NCBI GenBank assembly: GCA_034336665.1 | Contig: CM067568.1 | Coordinates: forward strand, 10,871,165-10,935,164 | DNA length: 64,000 nucleotides | Reading direction: 5' to 3' | Source: Luscinia megarhynchos | Lineage: Eukaryota > Chordata > Aves > Passeriformes > Turdidae | Program-made: the position numbers and the translations under genes | The notes under the pieces: generated by a model | The model's database searches: none | Told to the model about the DNA's origin: nothing | What the model saw: only the letters and a program-made list of their open reading frames with translations | Part shown: one piece after another, positions 24,099-37,038 of the stretch | How the letters are laid out: every line of letters starts with the position of its first letter | Position numbering within the stretch: the first letter of the stretch is position 1

Positions 24099-27000
24099 AA
24101 TAATAATATCCACAAAGTTAAGCCACTTTATTTTTGAATGAGTGTTTGCACAGCAATTGAGTGCATGTCAGCTTCTTGTCATGACCCCCAGGTGCAGATC
24201 TCCCCTTAGCTTCAGTGAATTAGAAACTTTTTCAAATTGCTGTCTTGCACACAGTTGCAGTGTCAGGGTCAGACCCAAAAATGGCAGGCTCTCATTTGCA
24301 GAATGAGATCAAACTGAAATGGGATATAGGGCCATAAAGGGATTGGCAGCATCTCAAAGAGAGCACAGCTATGATTAGTCATTTCCTATATACATACTAT
24401 ATAAATACTGGGGATATGCACACACAATGAATTTTGTTTCTGGGTTAGTAAAACCATTACTGTGCTGCAAGCCTTATCCTTGCTAGATCATTGAGGAGGT
24501 TGTGGAAACTTAGTTCTCCTGTTAGAAGAGAGTTGTGCATATACTATAAGTAATGGATCTGAAATGGGGCAAGAAAACAAGTCTGAAGCTGACGGGTCTT
24601 AGTCTTTTGCATGTGCAGTCCTCTTGCCACTGGGGAGCTCCAGTGTTGAGTTAACTCCTTTGCTGTTGTTTGCAAGGCTGCAATCTCCTTTTGTGCTACT
24701 TGCTTGGATACCACAATCCTAGCAAAACATGCAGTGGGGCAAAATTGAAGTTAACATACCACTGAAGGTGGTTCATCGTGTTGGTAGAAAGATACCTTTG
24801 GGGCCAGAGGTGTTATCTTGTGCCTTTGCTTTGTTGTTGTGTTCTTACACCTCCATGTTAGTGTTACCAATAAGGGCTGGTGCTGTGCACTGTTAGTTTA
24901 AAGAACTCAGTGGCTCTATGGGACTGCTTCAGAGTGTGTGGGGCTGCTGCCCTACCTGTCATCACTTTGCCTCACCTGGTAGTCCACAGAATTCCCTATG
25001 CAAAAGTATTGAGTGCTGGGCTCTATAAAAAGAGCAAAGAACAGAGTTTTTGTAGTGCATGTGTGCTTTACATTAAGAGCTGGCTCAGGCTTTTCCCCTT
25101 ATTTCCATACCTCTGCAAGTCACTGCCTGGTGATGAGGAAGTGCTGCTCCCAAGCTCCCTGCCTCTCCCAGTGAGGTCAGCAGGAGCTGCAGGCACTTGC
25201 AGCAGTATTGGGTTAAAAACATACTGGGACCAACTAATTAAGTTTCACTTTTTGTTGTTCAGTGTTAAATTATGGAATTTCAAACAAATATGTATTTGTT
25301 GAGGTCACTGGAAAGATGGTCAGTAAATGTGTGGAGATGACATGAGGAAGAGCAGTAAGGTGGCCATCTTCAATGGGAAAGTGGAAAAAGCCCTTGTGAA
25401 GGGCAGAAAATTATTTGAGGAGGGAAAAAAATCCATAGTAACTTTGCAAGAGTTTTTAATCTAAAAAATGCAAAGGAAAATGTTACTGAAGTTGGAGCAG
25501 TGTTTAATTGGAATTTATACCCACCAGAGGTTTGTGCTGGTGTTGTGACTGGCTTAGTCTGGAGCTCGCCCCTGATGTGTTTTCACCTACTGAAAGTGAT
25601 AAAATTTCAGGAGGAACAAGTCTGATTTTTGTTTCCTCTCCTGTTGCTGCTGATGGCTGCTTGGAAAGCATTCAGTAAAGGCTCTCAGACCTGGCAGCTC
25701 ATGTTTCCCTTGCTGGTCTCCAGGCAGAGACTCCAGGTGTGCCTGGTGAGGGCTCCTGCTGTGCACTCACCCTGCTCAGTGCATGTCTGCTCCTGTGCCT
25801 CACGTGGCTGCTCCATCCCGGGGCCAGGAGCATAGGAACCTCACAACCATCCAGAAAGGGGAAGTGTATCGGAAATAAGAAACTAAACATCAGCTGTGTG
25901 TGAGTAATGGGTTGTCTGTCTCCTGCAGGGGGTGAGGGTGCACACTCTGATGCATTTTGATGGCAGGGTAGCTGTGTCGTTGTAATTAATGCAAAATCAG
26001 CTGCTCATCATCTCCTCTGTTTATCATTTCAGACTCTGTCCAGAGCCTAAATTGTGTTCTGAGCTATTGATGTGCTCAAATGAAAGCTCAATGAGAAGAA
26101 AGTAAAATGTGGGAATGGCTCTTGTTTCACTGGAATCAGTCTGAGCTACATATGTCACCTTTTGGCAAGGGGCTGATCCGGGGTATATTCCTGGGGATTA
26201 GAATAGAAATGTGCTTGTCTGAGGCTTCTGTGGTAGTCACCTGCCCAAGGCCAAAGCTTGGGTCATAGTTTTACTACTGTGCCTTCTTCCTAATATTTAT
26301 GTGTGCGTGACGTATTTTAACAACTTCACTTGCTTTGCTTGGAATTTTAAACTGTAACAGGGTGTGTATGTAATGCACACAGCATTTTCAATGATTTATG
26401 AGTGCCAGCTTGCCTGCTCCCCCAGATCCTTGCCATATATGCAGATGTGGTCACTGAATGAAGTGCCACAGAGCCTTGCCATGAGCACTGGAGTGGGATG
26501 TGATGCAGATGGCTGGTACATACTCCCATGTTACCAGTAATGGGGTCTAGAGAAGAGCTGAGCATGATCAGCCATTCCACTTGACCATTGATCAATTCCT
26601 AGAGTATTTTTTTATTACTTCTGTGTCTTTGAACACTCCCTCTGCAGTGATGCAGTATAAAACGTTACTTTCCTGTGAGCAGCCAGGAGTTTCCCTCTTT
26701 CCTCAGTCACACTGCTGAAATTGTGCCCACTTGCAGCATGCGATGGATTTACCTTAGTCACACACCAAAGGAACTTTCCAGGACAAAACCAAGTCATAAT
26801 TCCTTAATATTTGGCTCTTGTGGCTCTGGCTGGGCATCACTGGTGCATTCTTAGTGGAACTTAGTGTGAAATTGCAAACTTAGCATATGGTACTTTCATA
26901 TCTAGGAACCATTTGATGTGATGTCATTTCATCATCTTCTAGACCCTTGACAGCTTAAGCAGCTGCTTTGTTGTATTTATCTATATGTGAGTAGTCTGCA

Positions 27001-28547
27001 TGGAGTTTTTGGTAGCAGTGTAAAGTATGCCTCATGTATATGCTTTTGTGTGATGTTCTTGTTAGAGAGAGTTGGTTTAAGTGTACAATCTGCTGGGAGC
27101 CCTGTCACTCACAAAATCCAGAGTTTTCTGAAGTACAGGCAATAATATGCTCTGGTGTAGTTTATATGTAAGAATGGCTATATGGAGAGACAGGAGCTCC
27201 TGTGAAATATCTTGGCTATCTCACACAACCAGAAGAGTAATATATTGGAGCTATTTAATCTCCTCATGTAGAAATTCCAGTTATATTGATTATATCATGT
27301 AAGTTTTCTTATCTTCAATTCCCAAAATAACGTAAAGAATTTCATAGGCCAATGCTGAGTTTTAAAAGCAGGGGTGGATCATCATAACAGAACAATGAAG
27401 TAGCTAATAGATACAGAAGAAATTGATTTCCTATTTAGCTTGGCATAGGCAGCTTTGCAATTTTCTGCCCACTAGAGGGACTGCTGCTTATACTGCTCGC
27501 TGCAGAACACAGACTCATGAAGTCCCTTTGATATATTTTATAAAGTTTTAAAATTTTGAATGACTCTGATTAAATCCTCTAAAGAGTAAGTCTCCAAGGT
27601 ATTTCTCAGAGTGTAAAAACTTTGGGCACGGTACTGTTCTTCTGAGTCCAAATATTTTTAAACTGAATTTTCTTAATAAATGTTCTTTCTTTTTTATGAA
27701 GTATTTTCTGTTCGCTTGATTTATCAGTCCAGACTTTCCTATATGACGTTGGTGGGGATTAATTTGGATTCTTTTTGTCAAGGAAAAAATGTTTTATGTC
27801 TTTATTTATGTTTGGAGTAAGTTTTGTTTTGCAACCATGGTGCCAGCGAATATGGTAAACTAATCAGTTCTTGCATTCACAAATGTCAGTGAAACGGGTT
27901 TCTCCTTTAACTGAGAGATAGCAAGTTTTGGGTAAGCAGCACTTAAACTTACAGTCAGTATGAGAAAACTTCCAGATGTATCTCTGTGTTCTTGTTTAGC
28001 TGGGGGATTTTTTTCTGCTTGTTTGAGCTGCATGTTCCTGACCTGCCCAATTTTCTTCTTAATTACAGAAAGATGAAAGAATACAGGAAGTCCTGCATGA
28101 CCTTATGAATACCTGTGCTAATTGAGTCACTGGCTTGATACTGGTAGCACAGCAAGGTAAGCAGTCAGGCTATGTCAGCAGCATTTCTTGTAATCTGCAT
28201 GATTATATTTCAACAAAGCTTTAGTGCTTCACATATCAAATTCATAACTAGGCAGGCAAAGACAAATAGCCTGCAGGTCTGAATGTGATAGATTTACTTT
28301 TAGTTCAAAGCTTTGGTGAGCAAACATTTCTTTTTTTACTTCTGGGGGGGGAAAGAAAAAAACAAGTTTTGTGGTCCTTTCCCTTTTGTAGAAGGTAATA
28401 TCTCTAATTTCCACAATCAATTCCTGCCCAAATCTCAGCTTCCTGGGCTGACTCTGGGGAGGGGCTGGAGGAGGGGTGGAATGTTTCAAAACTTAGCTGA
28501 TGAAAAGGCATGCTGTTTTGTGGATGCCTCCCAGAATTGTTTAAATC

Positions 28548-28564
28548 TGTGTGCGCGCGCGCGC
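28548..28564. repeat. TG/CG alternating purine-pyrimidine run with (GC)6
   Basis: TGTGTG is followed by six GC units (28553-28564), giving 17 bases of strict pyrimidine-purine alternation. Such sequence favours Z-DNA and is unusual in CpG-poor intron DNA. Confidence 0.85.
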
Positions 28565-29003
28565 TTATGAAAAGGGGGGGGAGAGATCTCCATGACAACT
28601 GGCCTGGCCAGTCTGTGTTCCCTGCAATCTTTTAGCTGGAATCAGTGCTGCAAGAGGTCATATGAAGGAGCTGTGGGAAGAACAGCAGGTATTAGACACT
28701 AAACGACTGGTTTTCTGGTTGCCTCAGATAATAACACAGAGTTTTGTCTGGGAAATACAAATCTGAGAATGGAGTGGAAAGGGAAATGCTCCAAATTTCA
28801 GGTAACAAAAATTGCCTTTTTAATGTTGTGTCCTCCTGTTGTAAAGTTTGATGATTTTTTAATTTATTGGTGGTGGTGTTTACTCCTAGCCAAGAGTGTC
28901 GGCGTGAGCTTGGATTCCCTGACTCTGGGGAATGATGTCATGCAGGAACAGTTGGATTCTATTAGCCAGGGAAAGAGGAAACATCCTGCATTTTTTTGTT
29001 TTT

Positions 29004-29023
29004 GGGGTGGGAGGGGGGAAGGG
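29004..29023 (+). other. Predicted G-quadruplex motif
   Basis: Four G runs (GGGG, GGG, GGGGGG, GGG) are separated by loops of 1, 1 and 2 bases, which satisfies the usual G3+N1-7 rule. The G-rich strand is the + strand, the sense strand of DENND2B. Confidence 0.75.
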
Positions 29024-30160
29024 AGTTACTTTGGCTCTTTGTTGAATCTTGTGCAAAGGGTATAAGAAATGTTTTAAAAAAAAGTTTGTAACAAATTAAC
29101 TCCCAGAAAATATCATTTAGCATCCAGACAGCATCAAAGCTTAAACCCACTGCAATGATGACTTCTATATGCAAGAAAATTATTATGGAAATGTTACAGA
29201 AATCAGAAGACTTTTCTTTCATCTTGAATGCTCCTATATCCATATTTAATAGGAAAATTAATTAAATAGTAATTAAACAGAGGATCTGGAGCCTCCCTGC
29301 ACTTGGGATCCTTTAGTAATTATTTGGAGAATGTGCTGCTATAGAGTTTCTTCTGGGTTGGGCTCTCTCTCAAGTGACTGCTCATGAATAGATGATGCTG
29401 GCACCATTGTTCTTAATAAGGTTTTCAGTCCTAGACTGTATTTCATAGCTGTAGACCAGCCTTTTTGGGAGAAGACAGTGGAGAAAGACAGCAGAAAACT
29501 CATAATTTCAGCAATTTGAAAGGGACTTTTCTTCCCAGCTTTCCTTTTGCTCAATAGTGTATTAAACATTCAATGCTGGGGCACCATGCATGGCAGTTTA
29601 AGCAGAAAAATACCTAATGATGAGTGTACAACTGCTGTATCCTAATGAAAATTCTTAAATTTTTAATATAATCCTACTTTACCAAACAATACAAAACCAC
29701 ATTGTATCAGCAACCATGATGAATCTATTAGGTCACCATTGCACTGTTTAAACTCCCTTTTGGAGATGGTAATTTCTACTTTTATGCTGCTTTGTTCCCT
29801 TTAGTTTGTTTCAGGCATGATCCAAAGCTTGCTGGAGTCCATGGGAGTTTTCTTGTCAACTTCAAAGGGTTTGGGATCAGCCTCTGCCTGAGAACTTCCC
29901 AGCCTCTGTGTCAGGCTTTTGACTGCAGGACCAGGCCACAGGCTCTGCCTTTTCTTTCTTGAACTTTCCAAACAGAAGGTCTTTTGTGCTGCTCCAAACA
30001 ATGCCAGACGCTGCTGACTGGCTTCAGTGTGGCTGCTAATAACACATGCTGGAGATAATGGTGATGCTGATCTCCACTTTCTCCTCAAACCTTCCTAGAG
30101 GGGAAATAATGGAAATCAGATCCTTCTATCCCACCTTCCCCTCCTTGCTGTTGTTTACAA

Positions 30161-30175
30161 GTGTGTGTGTGTGTG
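30161..30175. repeat. GT dinucleotide microsatellite (7 units)
   Basis: GTGTGTGTGTGTGTG. A short simple repeat. Confidence 0.9.
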
Positions 30176-30308
30176 CAAATTGTTCCTCGATTAAAGGGCT
30201 ATGCTCCAGAGGGGAGCTCCAGGAAGACTTTAGGGAAAAAACGCTGTCCTAGCTGTGACCTACCCTAGAGCACTCATGCAGGAGGAGCAGGCTGTGCTGG
30301 GGCAGAGC

Positions 30309-30320
30309 TGACAGCTGTCA
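30309..30320. promoter_or_regulatory. Perfect 12-bp palindrome with E-box core
   Basis: TGACAGCTGTCA is self-complementary and contains CAGCTG flanked by TGACA/TGTCA half-sites resembling TALE homeodomain motifs. Function is inference from motif shape only. Confidence 0.3.
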
Positions 30321-30991
30321 TCTGCAAACTGAGGGCTCAGCAGTACTGCCTGTGTCCATCTCTTGCCTGCCAGCTTGATTCCATAAAGAAAGACTACTGT
30401 TTGCAAATATTGATAGCCTGGTTTGGAAAAGAAGGAATTTTTCTTCTTCTCTTTGATGGTTGGGACCAGTTTAATAAGAAATCCTTGCGCTGTTTTTGAC
30501 TAAAAATGAAATATCTGTGAAGCTGGTGTGCCAATTTGGACCATCTCCCTCCTTAAGAAGGAACACTGTGTTTATTTCCCAACTTTATTCTTCATTTGAG
30601 GGAAAAATGCTATTAGTCCCTGAAATTTCTAAGACAGACAAATTTAATGATTTTCAGTGTTAGAACTGCGGCTTTTAAGTGCTTACGTTTTACAGATGAT
30701 CATCTTGGGAATCCTGAGAGATCTCTGCAAGGTGCTGCAAACTGGATATTCCAAAAACAACAATGGGGTTTTGGTGTGTATCTGTTTGCTGTGATGCAGC
30801 AGCAAGCCTGGTGAATTCTCTCCCAAAGTTTGACTGAGTGGCATTTTCCTTAATGATCTGCAGGTTACTTTGAAAAGTGATATAAGGCATCATTCCTTGG
30901 TCCTTTAAGATAATTTCCATATGTTCTAGCATTCTGAATGGTTTCACATGAAGTTTTCATATGTTATGCTATGTATACCTTACAAGTAGGA

Positions 30992-31004
30992 AATAATAAT
31001 AATA
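30992..31004. repeat. AAT trinucleotide run
   Basis: Four AAT units inside an AT-rich stretch that continues to about 31020. Confidence 0.75.
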
Positions 31005-32459
31005 AAAATTATAATATATTTGTAACTACAGTTGTAAGAAGATTGACCCATTGTTTCATCGATTGAGGGGGTTAGCAATTCAGGAAGGCTGCTGGTGTAG
31101 CTGGTTAGAAAGGTAGAGGTCTTGCAGGAGTCTGTGCAGGTATAACAGCTCTGTGTTCAACACAGCACCTCTGGACAGGCCCCTAGCTCAGCATTTACAG
31201 CTTTCTGTAGTTGTCACTTTACAGGTGCCCTCATTTCTATGTTTCAAACACAGCTGCTTTTTGTTGTCCTGATACAAATCTCCTCACTGATCCCAGGTGT
31301 CCACCATGTTTCTGCCAGTGACTGAATGTCCATATTCTGTCTAGTCAGTGGCTCTGAGCTTTCCAGAGACACAGATGAGATTCTGTGGTGAGACTAATTA
31401 TTTTCTGTTTAACTGTAGTTACAGCGAAAGTGAAGGGACACAGTAGAAATCTTTTTTGTTCTCTGTTCTTGATTTCTACTGACTAATTTTTATATTCTGA
31501 GATATAGTGTTTTAATTGCTTGTTTCATCTTGCATAGTTCCTGTCTTCTGTAACTCCTTGTATACCCTCTATCCATAGGCTGACAGCAGATGTTTCTGTT
31601 GTCTATTGAGGTCAATTCCAGGTTAACTGCTATCCTGAAGTATTTGTCCTTATTACTTAGAAATACACTTCTTTGCAAATGAGCTGAGGCTATCTAGAAG
31701 CCTAGGACTGACTTTGTCTATACCATTCAACACTAGTTTCTGATCTAATTAGTTTCTCTAGATTACTACAGAGTCCTTTCTATTTTTCTTCCTAGAGAAA
31801 GTTTGTGAGACATTGGAAATACTCTGTAGTTTTCTTGGTTTCTGCTGCTTCCATTGAAGGTTGATCTTCAGAGCACCTGATGTCATAGACAGATGTACCA
31901 TTAAATTCTTGAACATGAGATTAGTATTCTTCATCTGTAACCTTATGCCCATTATAGGTAGAATTGGTGGATTGAAAACAGTGCTGCGTGTTTGGTAAAG
32001 CTGCTCATGAGGATGCTCAAATCTTTCCTGATTTTTCTATAAGTTAAGTTCAATTCCAGCAGTGGGAACAATGAGTTCTCAGTTGTTTCCTCTCATGTTC
32101 TGTTTTCTAGTCATGAGAGACTTCCTAAGGTGTAAAATGTGTCACACAAAGGGATCTGTTCTATGCAGCTCACACTGGATATGGGTATGGCTACCTTTAA
32201 TTACAGCAAGAGCCTCGACATGATGGCACTGTCATTCTGCTCTGCAGTGAAGGCTCTCATTAGTGCTAATCAGTGATCTCTCTTCTGGCTGTGCATCTTT
32301 GACCCAGTTACTTTGTTGAACTTAGCACAGTTTGCTAGTGTGACACAAAGCAGACTCTTGGCACAGCCCTGATCACAGAGCAGGGCAAGATCTGGCAACT
32401 TTCACACAAATCCATTATAATTAAGGCTTCCGGTCTGGGATTTAAACTGCTTCTTTCTC

Positions 32460-32484
32460 TTAAAAGCCTGAGAGGCTTTTAAAA
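32460..32484. repeat. Perfect 11-bp inverted repeat with 3-base loop
   Basis: TTTAAAAGCCT (32460-32470) and AGGCTTTTAAA (32474-32484) are exact reverse complements around GAG. Confidence 0.85.
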
Positions 32485-34529
32485 GTATTTTTTCAGGCTG
32501 AAAATGGACCCACTGCTGGTAGAAGCAAAGTCCCCAGGTGGTACTAGCTTTAGGCTGACCTGGACGAAGCAGGTGCTGCTCTTGTTCCTTCATCAGGCTT
32601 TGCAAACATGCTTCCAACCTGAGAGCTTTTTGAACAGAGCCTGCCCATTTTTCCTCAGTTTCATGTGACAACAGAGTCCCCTAAGCAGTTACAGGAGTGT
32701 TGCACAGTTGGCTTTCCTCCAGTGCCAGCTCTTATTCTGAGTTTAAGCCTCATGTAACATTAATCTTCTCTGCCCACTTGGAGCCAAACTGCTGTAGTGA
32801 TGGGGCTGTTCAAAGGAGTCCTGTTTTCCCATCTTCTCAGAGGCAGTGCTTCCTCCTGGAACCCTTTATGCCCATCCTGTTGCAGTTTGATGACAAGAAG
32901 ATGAATGGGAGGCTAAAACTTCTGCCAATGGCAAGAGCATAGTCTGGCATCCCCTGTGCTGCTGGCATCCAAAGGATACAAGCCATCAAATTCTGTGCTC
33001 CTGGGCCAGCTGAGCTTGTTGGTTTATGACCAGAACATCCCTCCTGTCTTTAAAGCTTCCTTGAAAGTTAAAATGCATCACTAAACATTTTCCACATTTA
33101 TGGGCATGCTGAGGGCACTTGGGCAATTTTGACAGTCCCAAACTTGTTCCCTACAATGATTTTTCATGCTTTCTTGGTAGAGAGCAAAAAGCAATTTGAG
33201 AGCTGCAGAAGTATAGAAACACTTGCAGCTGCACAACTCACATTCCCATGTTTCAGTCTCTCACAGGCTCATGCAGACCTTCTATTATTAGTTTTAAAAG
33301 AATAGCTGACAGCTGATTAATTTGAACAGCATATTCCAGAGAGAGCTGTTTTATGACTGTCAGGAGTGCCAAGCCAAGAAAACATTGACTGAAGTTACAA
33401 AGAGAGATTTCTGATGTAGAGCACAATCTTGTTTATCCAAAAGATTTGCAGGGGACAAAACCATCTTCATACCACCCTGCTGTCAACATGTTCAAGCCCA
33501 TGCTGAGGGAGGTGAGAAGCTGAACAGCTCAGCCTGTTTTGCATTCATTCCCTTACAGTTTTCTGGGAGTGTTCCCCGGGGTTTCCTGGCATGTTGTCAC
33601 AGGGCAGGTGCAACTCAGTCTTTAAAAACTCACCTAAAAATAATTTTAAGTGGCTGATTCTGGTATTGGTTTCAGAAGTAAGTGTGAAAATAAAACTACT
33701 TTTGAACAATGGATGTGCTCTGTATAATCAGCTGATGCTCTGGATTAGAGCTGCTCTGCTGTGCATCAGACTGTGTTTCACTGTTGTACTGACCCTGCTG
33801 CACTCAGGCTCAGGGCAGCAGATGGGCTTTGAAAGAGTGTAAAAATCTATGAGCAGACATTGATTTTTCAGTGGTGTCTGGCCACCCCTTTCACTTCCTG
33901 TGGAAAGCACTGCCCTTGTGTGCCACTTGTAAGTAAGGCTCTGCTCACTACCGTGGCAGCTGAGGCACATTTACTGTATTCTTGCTCTGATCTGAGGCTT
34001 CAGTGGAGGAGAGCCAGTCCTGCCCCTGGAAGTTATCTATTTAGGTCTTCTTCCTCCTACAGCATCAAGCCTCTGCTGTGATGTTGAAATGTTGCTTGCT
34101 TTCATGGGCCTGTTTTCCCTGACCTCCCTGTGGGAGACTCCAGTGTGGCAGGAGTCACAAAAGTTCAGAGTGAAGAGAGGCTTGGGACAAAAAGGCAGAA
34201 TCGTGCCCTAGTAATGATCTTTGTTTCATGTAAAGGTTGGATGAAGGCAGAGGTTGAACCAATGGCATTTAGGAACACTGGCTTTGTGCCCACATATTTG
34301 GAGCTCCTTGTGTGGTGCAGGCACTGCTGTCCAAGTTGGTTGTGCAGAGAACCCCATTAGCAGATTATACTCTTTCCTGCTCCAATCTCAGTGCACAGGA
34401 GAATGTGCTGTCAGATTTGACATGCTCTACTCTCCTATTAACATTATCCAGGTTTCTGCTGAAACACATCAAGAGCTGAGGTCCCTGCTGTGATTTATTT
34501 ACTATTGGCTGACATTTATTGGCAGCAGA

Positions 34530-34577
34530 AAACAAATGTAGGCATGACTCAGTAAACAAATGTAAACCTGACTCGGT
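34530..34577. repeat. 24-bp tandem duplication, two copies
   Basis: The unit at 34530-34553 begins AAACAAATGTA and ends GACTCAGT. It is repeated at 34554-34577 with a few substitutions. Confidence 0.8.
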
Positions 34578-36831
34578 GCCATGTACTGCAATAGCACAGG
34601 ATGCCTCCTGGGATATATAACCATCTGGAAGAACAGGGCATTCAAAAAGCAGCCTGAGGTCATCAGCCTCCAGCACCATATCAGCAGTTCCCAGTGCAGT
34701 TCCTGTGCCTGTGCTGGGTGTTCTAAAAGTATGGAGAGATCCTCAGGTAGAGGAAGGCAGTGGAGTTATGCTAAAGATTACCATGATTTTTCTGGAAAAC
34801 CTATTCAGTTCTTGTTCTAGGTAGGGCAGGCTGATTGAAAAGTAGCCATCTATCCAGAGACTTCAGGAGTCAGGCAATGGCTGCTCTGTCAGATGTCCTG
34901 AAATCCTGAACAAATTCCTCTTTCTCCACCTCAATATTTCCATGTACAAAACCAGACTGCATTGAGTGAATTCTCCCTTGTACCAGCCTCTTGCTGAGCT
35001 GTATCAGGTGTGCAATGTCATTTTGGCAGCTGCATTTCTGGTGAGATCTTGCCTAGAGCAGCAGAACATGTGGGCTGGCTGTCTTCTGAGCTCTGGCATC
35101 ACATGAGTCTCTCAGGGATGCAATGACAGGACAGACTCCAAAGTGAACTGCCACTGGTTCCTGAGAAGGGTGAGTTTTTAATATCTGTATTGGTGCCAAA
35201 TGATATGCTGACTTCTGGAAGCATTAAAGTGTTTACTATTAGAAATGATTTATTGTGAGAAAAGGAGAAACCTGTTGCTTGCAGTGTGGGGACAGTCAGC
35301 TGCTCCTGAGTCTGGGTGGAAAAGGAAAATGCTAGGAAATAGCTGGAGGAACAGGGCAGGAAAGAACCCCCAGCTGATATTGTGATGGAATTAAGAGAAC
35401 CTTGTTAAAACATAATTATTCTTCTGGATGAGAGGTGGCTTTTCTGCAAGGTGGGCAGAAGGGGAGCAAAGTCAAAACCCAGGCTTCTGGCTCAACTTAT
35501 TTCAACACTTATCATTGCAAGATTTGCTTGTGATCTTATTTAAAAGCAAACTGACTGATCATTTTAAATAGGGAATCCTGCAAAATATTTTTTCACTATC
35601 ATGGACATATGGTGTTCCCAAAACAAAAGAGTTCAGGATACTTGTGGCAGTGGGGTGATACTGGAACCTGCTGGGCTGTTTCACTGCTGAACAGGAGCAG
35701 CAGCTCTTGCCTTGGACAGATTGCCCTTGTGGCAGTGGCTTGTTAAAGATTGTCCCATCAGTTATGTTTCCATGACAGCCTCAGGTCTGATAAATATGAC
35801 AAAGCTGTGTTTTATCAGCAAATCCCCTGTGGGCCCTAGTCAGGAAAGCATATGGATAAGGAGAGAAAATTATTCTTCCTGCTCTTTGTTGCTGACCAAT
35901 TGCTTTTTGTATGTGAAGCAGCCAGCCATGACTGGCTACATTTCTCTGCAATTTGCAGTACCTCTTGTGTGGGGCTGAACCAGTGCTGACTCACTACATT
36001 TTCCATTCGTTAAGGAGTTCTATTTGTTGTTTTTGAGGACAAAGTAAGCTCTAAAGGTCAGATTAAAAGATCTGGAGATGGAAGCTCCAGTGCAGGTGCT
36101 ACAGGGAGGCTTGGGCACCCTTGAGTCAAACTGACTTTTTTGCAGGACAGTTACAGAAATTCAGATAGCTATGTTGACCAGCGTTGAACCTGTGGGGTGA
36201 GCAGTCAGACTTTTCCAGTTACTTAAAACAGAAGAGCAAGAGCATGTCATTTATATTCAACTAATATCTCCCTCTGGAATTTCTCAGTGAACACTACAAG
36301 ATGCAGCAGTCTGCAACTGCTTGTTATCTGTAGGCTATCTATTAATAAGTTGCATGCCAAAGCACACTCATATATAAAATATGGAAAAAACAAAAGGATA
36401 AAATTATAGACATGGAGACTTCTCTTTCTGTCATGTACCTATCAATCTTGATTCCTAGAAGGATCTGTAATACCAGTATTTGCCCCTCCTATGCAGGGAA
36501 GATAAAAGAAGGGAAGTAATAGTTGTATAAATAAGATAATATGACATAACTAATAAAAAAGAGAAGGGCTTTTTGAAGTAGAACATGATTGCCCTTTCCT
36601 GAATAGAATCAGATCTGCTTAGAAGCATTCAGTCTATCTCTGAGGGGAATTGCAAACAGGATGCAGCTTTGCTAATATTGGCAGATATTGGAGTTTTTTT
36701 TTTAAACTGAAGTGGTAGACCCTGTGTCTCTCTATCAGAAGGTCATGAGTTGAATCTTGATGCTATACTCAGGACCCTGAAGCAAAAGGAATCAGGATGT
36801 GTCTCAGACAAAATTTTGCACTAATAGCAAA

Positions 36832-37038
36832 TTGTAATTTCTGAGAGAGTAGTGAGACAGAGCAACATATTGCCCAGCGAAGATGTGGGTGTCCCATCCC
36901 TGGAAGTGTTCCAGCCCAGGTTGGAAGGGACTTTGAGGAACCTGGTCTAGGGGAAGCTGTCCCTATCCATGGCAGGGGAGTTGGAACTAAATGATCTTTA
37001 AAGGTCCCTTCCAATCCATACCACTTGATAACTCTATA
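36832..37038 (+). mobile_element. CR1 LINE, 5'-truncated 3' end
   Basis: The sequence runs 'gagagagtagtgagacagagc', 'ttgcccagcgaagatgtggg', 'tcccatccctggaagtgttc', 'ctatccatggcagggg', 'ttggaactaaatgatcttta' and 'aggtcccttccaatcc', which is the sense-strand avian CR1 3' end. It ends near a degenerate AACTCTATA tail. Only untranslated 3' sequence is left. Confidence 0.88.

Larger units (their letters stand above)
8576..36831 (+). other. Non-coding 5' intron sequence, block 2
   Basis: About 28 kb with no supportable exon. The longest open frame, 247 codons on the - strand at 11250-11993, starts at TTG and has only one internal methionine, about two thirds along, so it does not look like a translated gene. 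Other frames (for example 21196-22031, 23335-23796 and 24880-25302) have no recognisable domain. Listed separately are a CpG cluster, old repeats, simple repeats and several perfect palindromes. No tRNA or small RNA gene was recognised. Confidence 0.6.
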
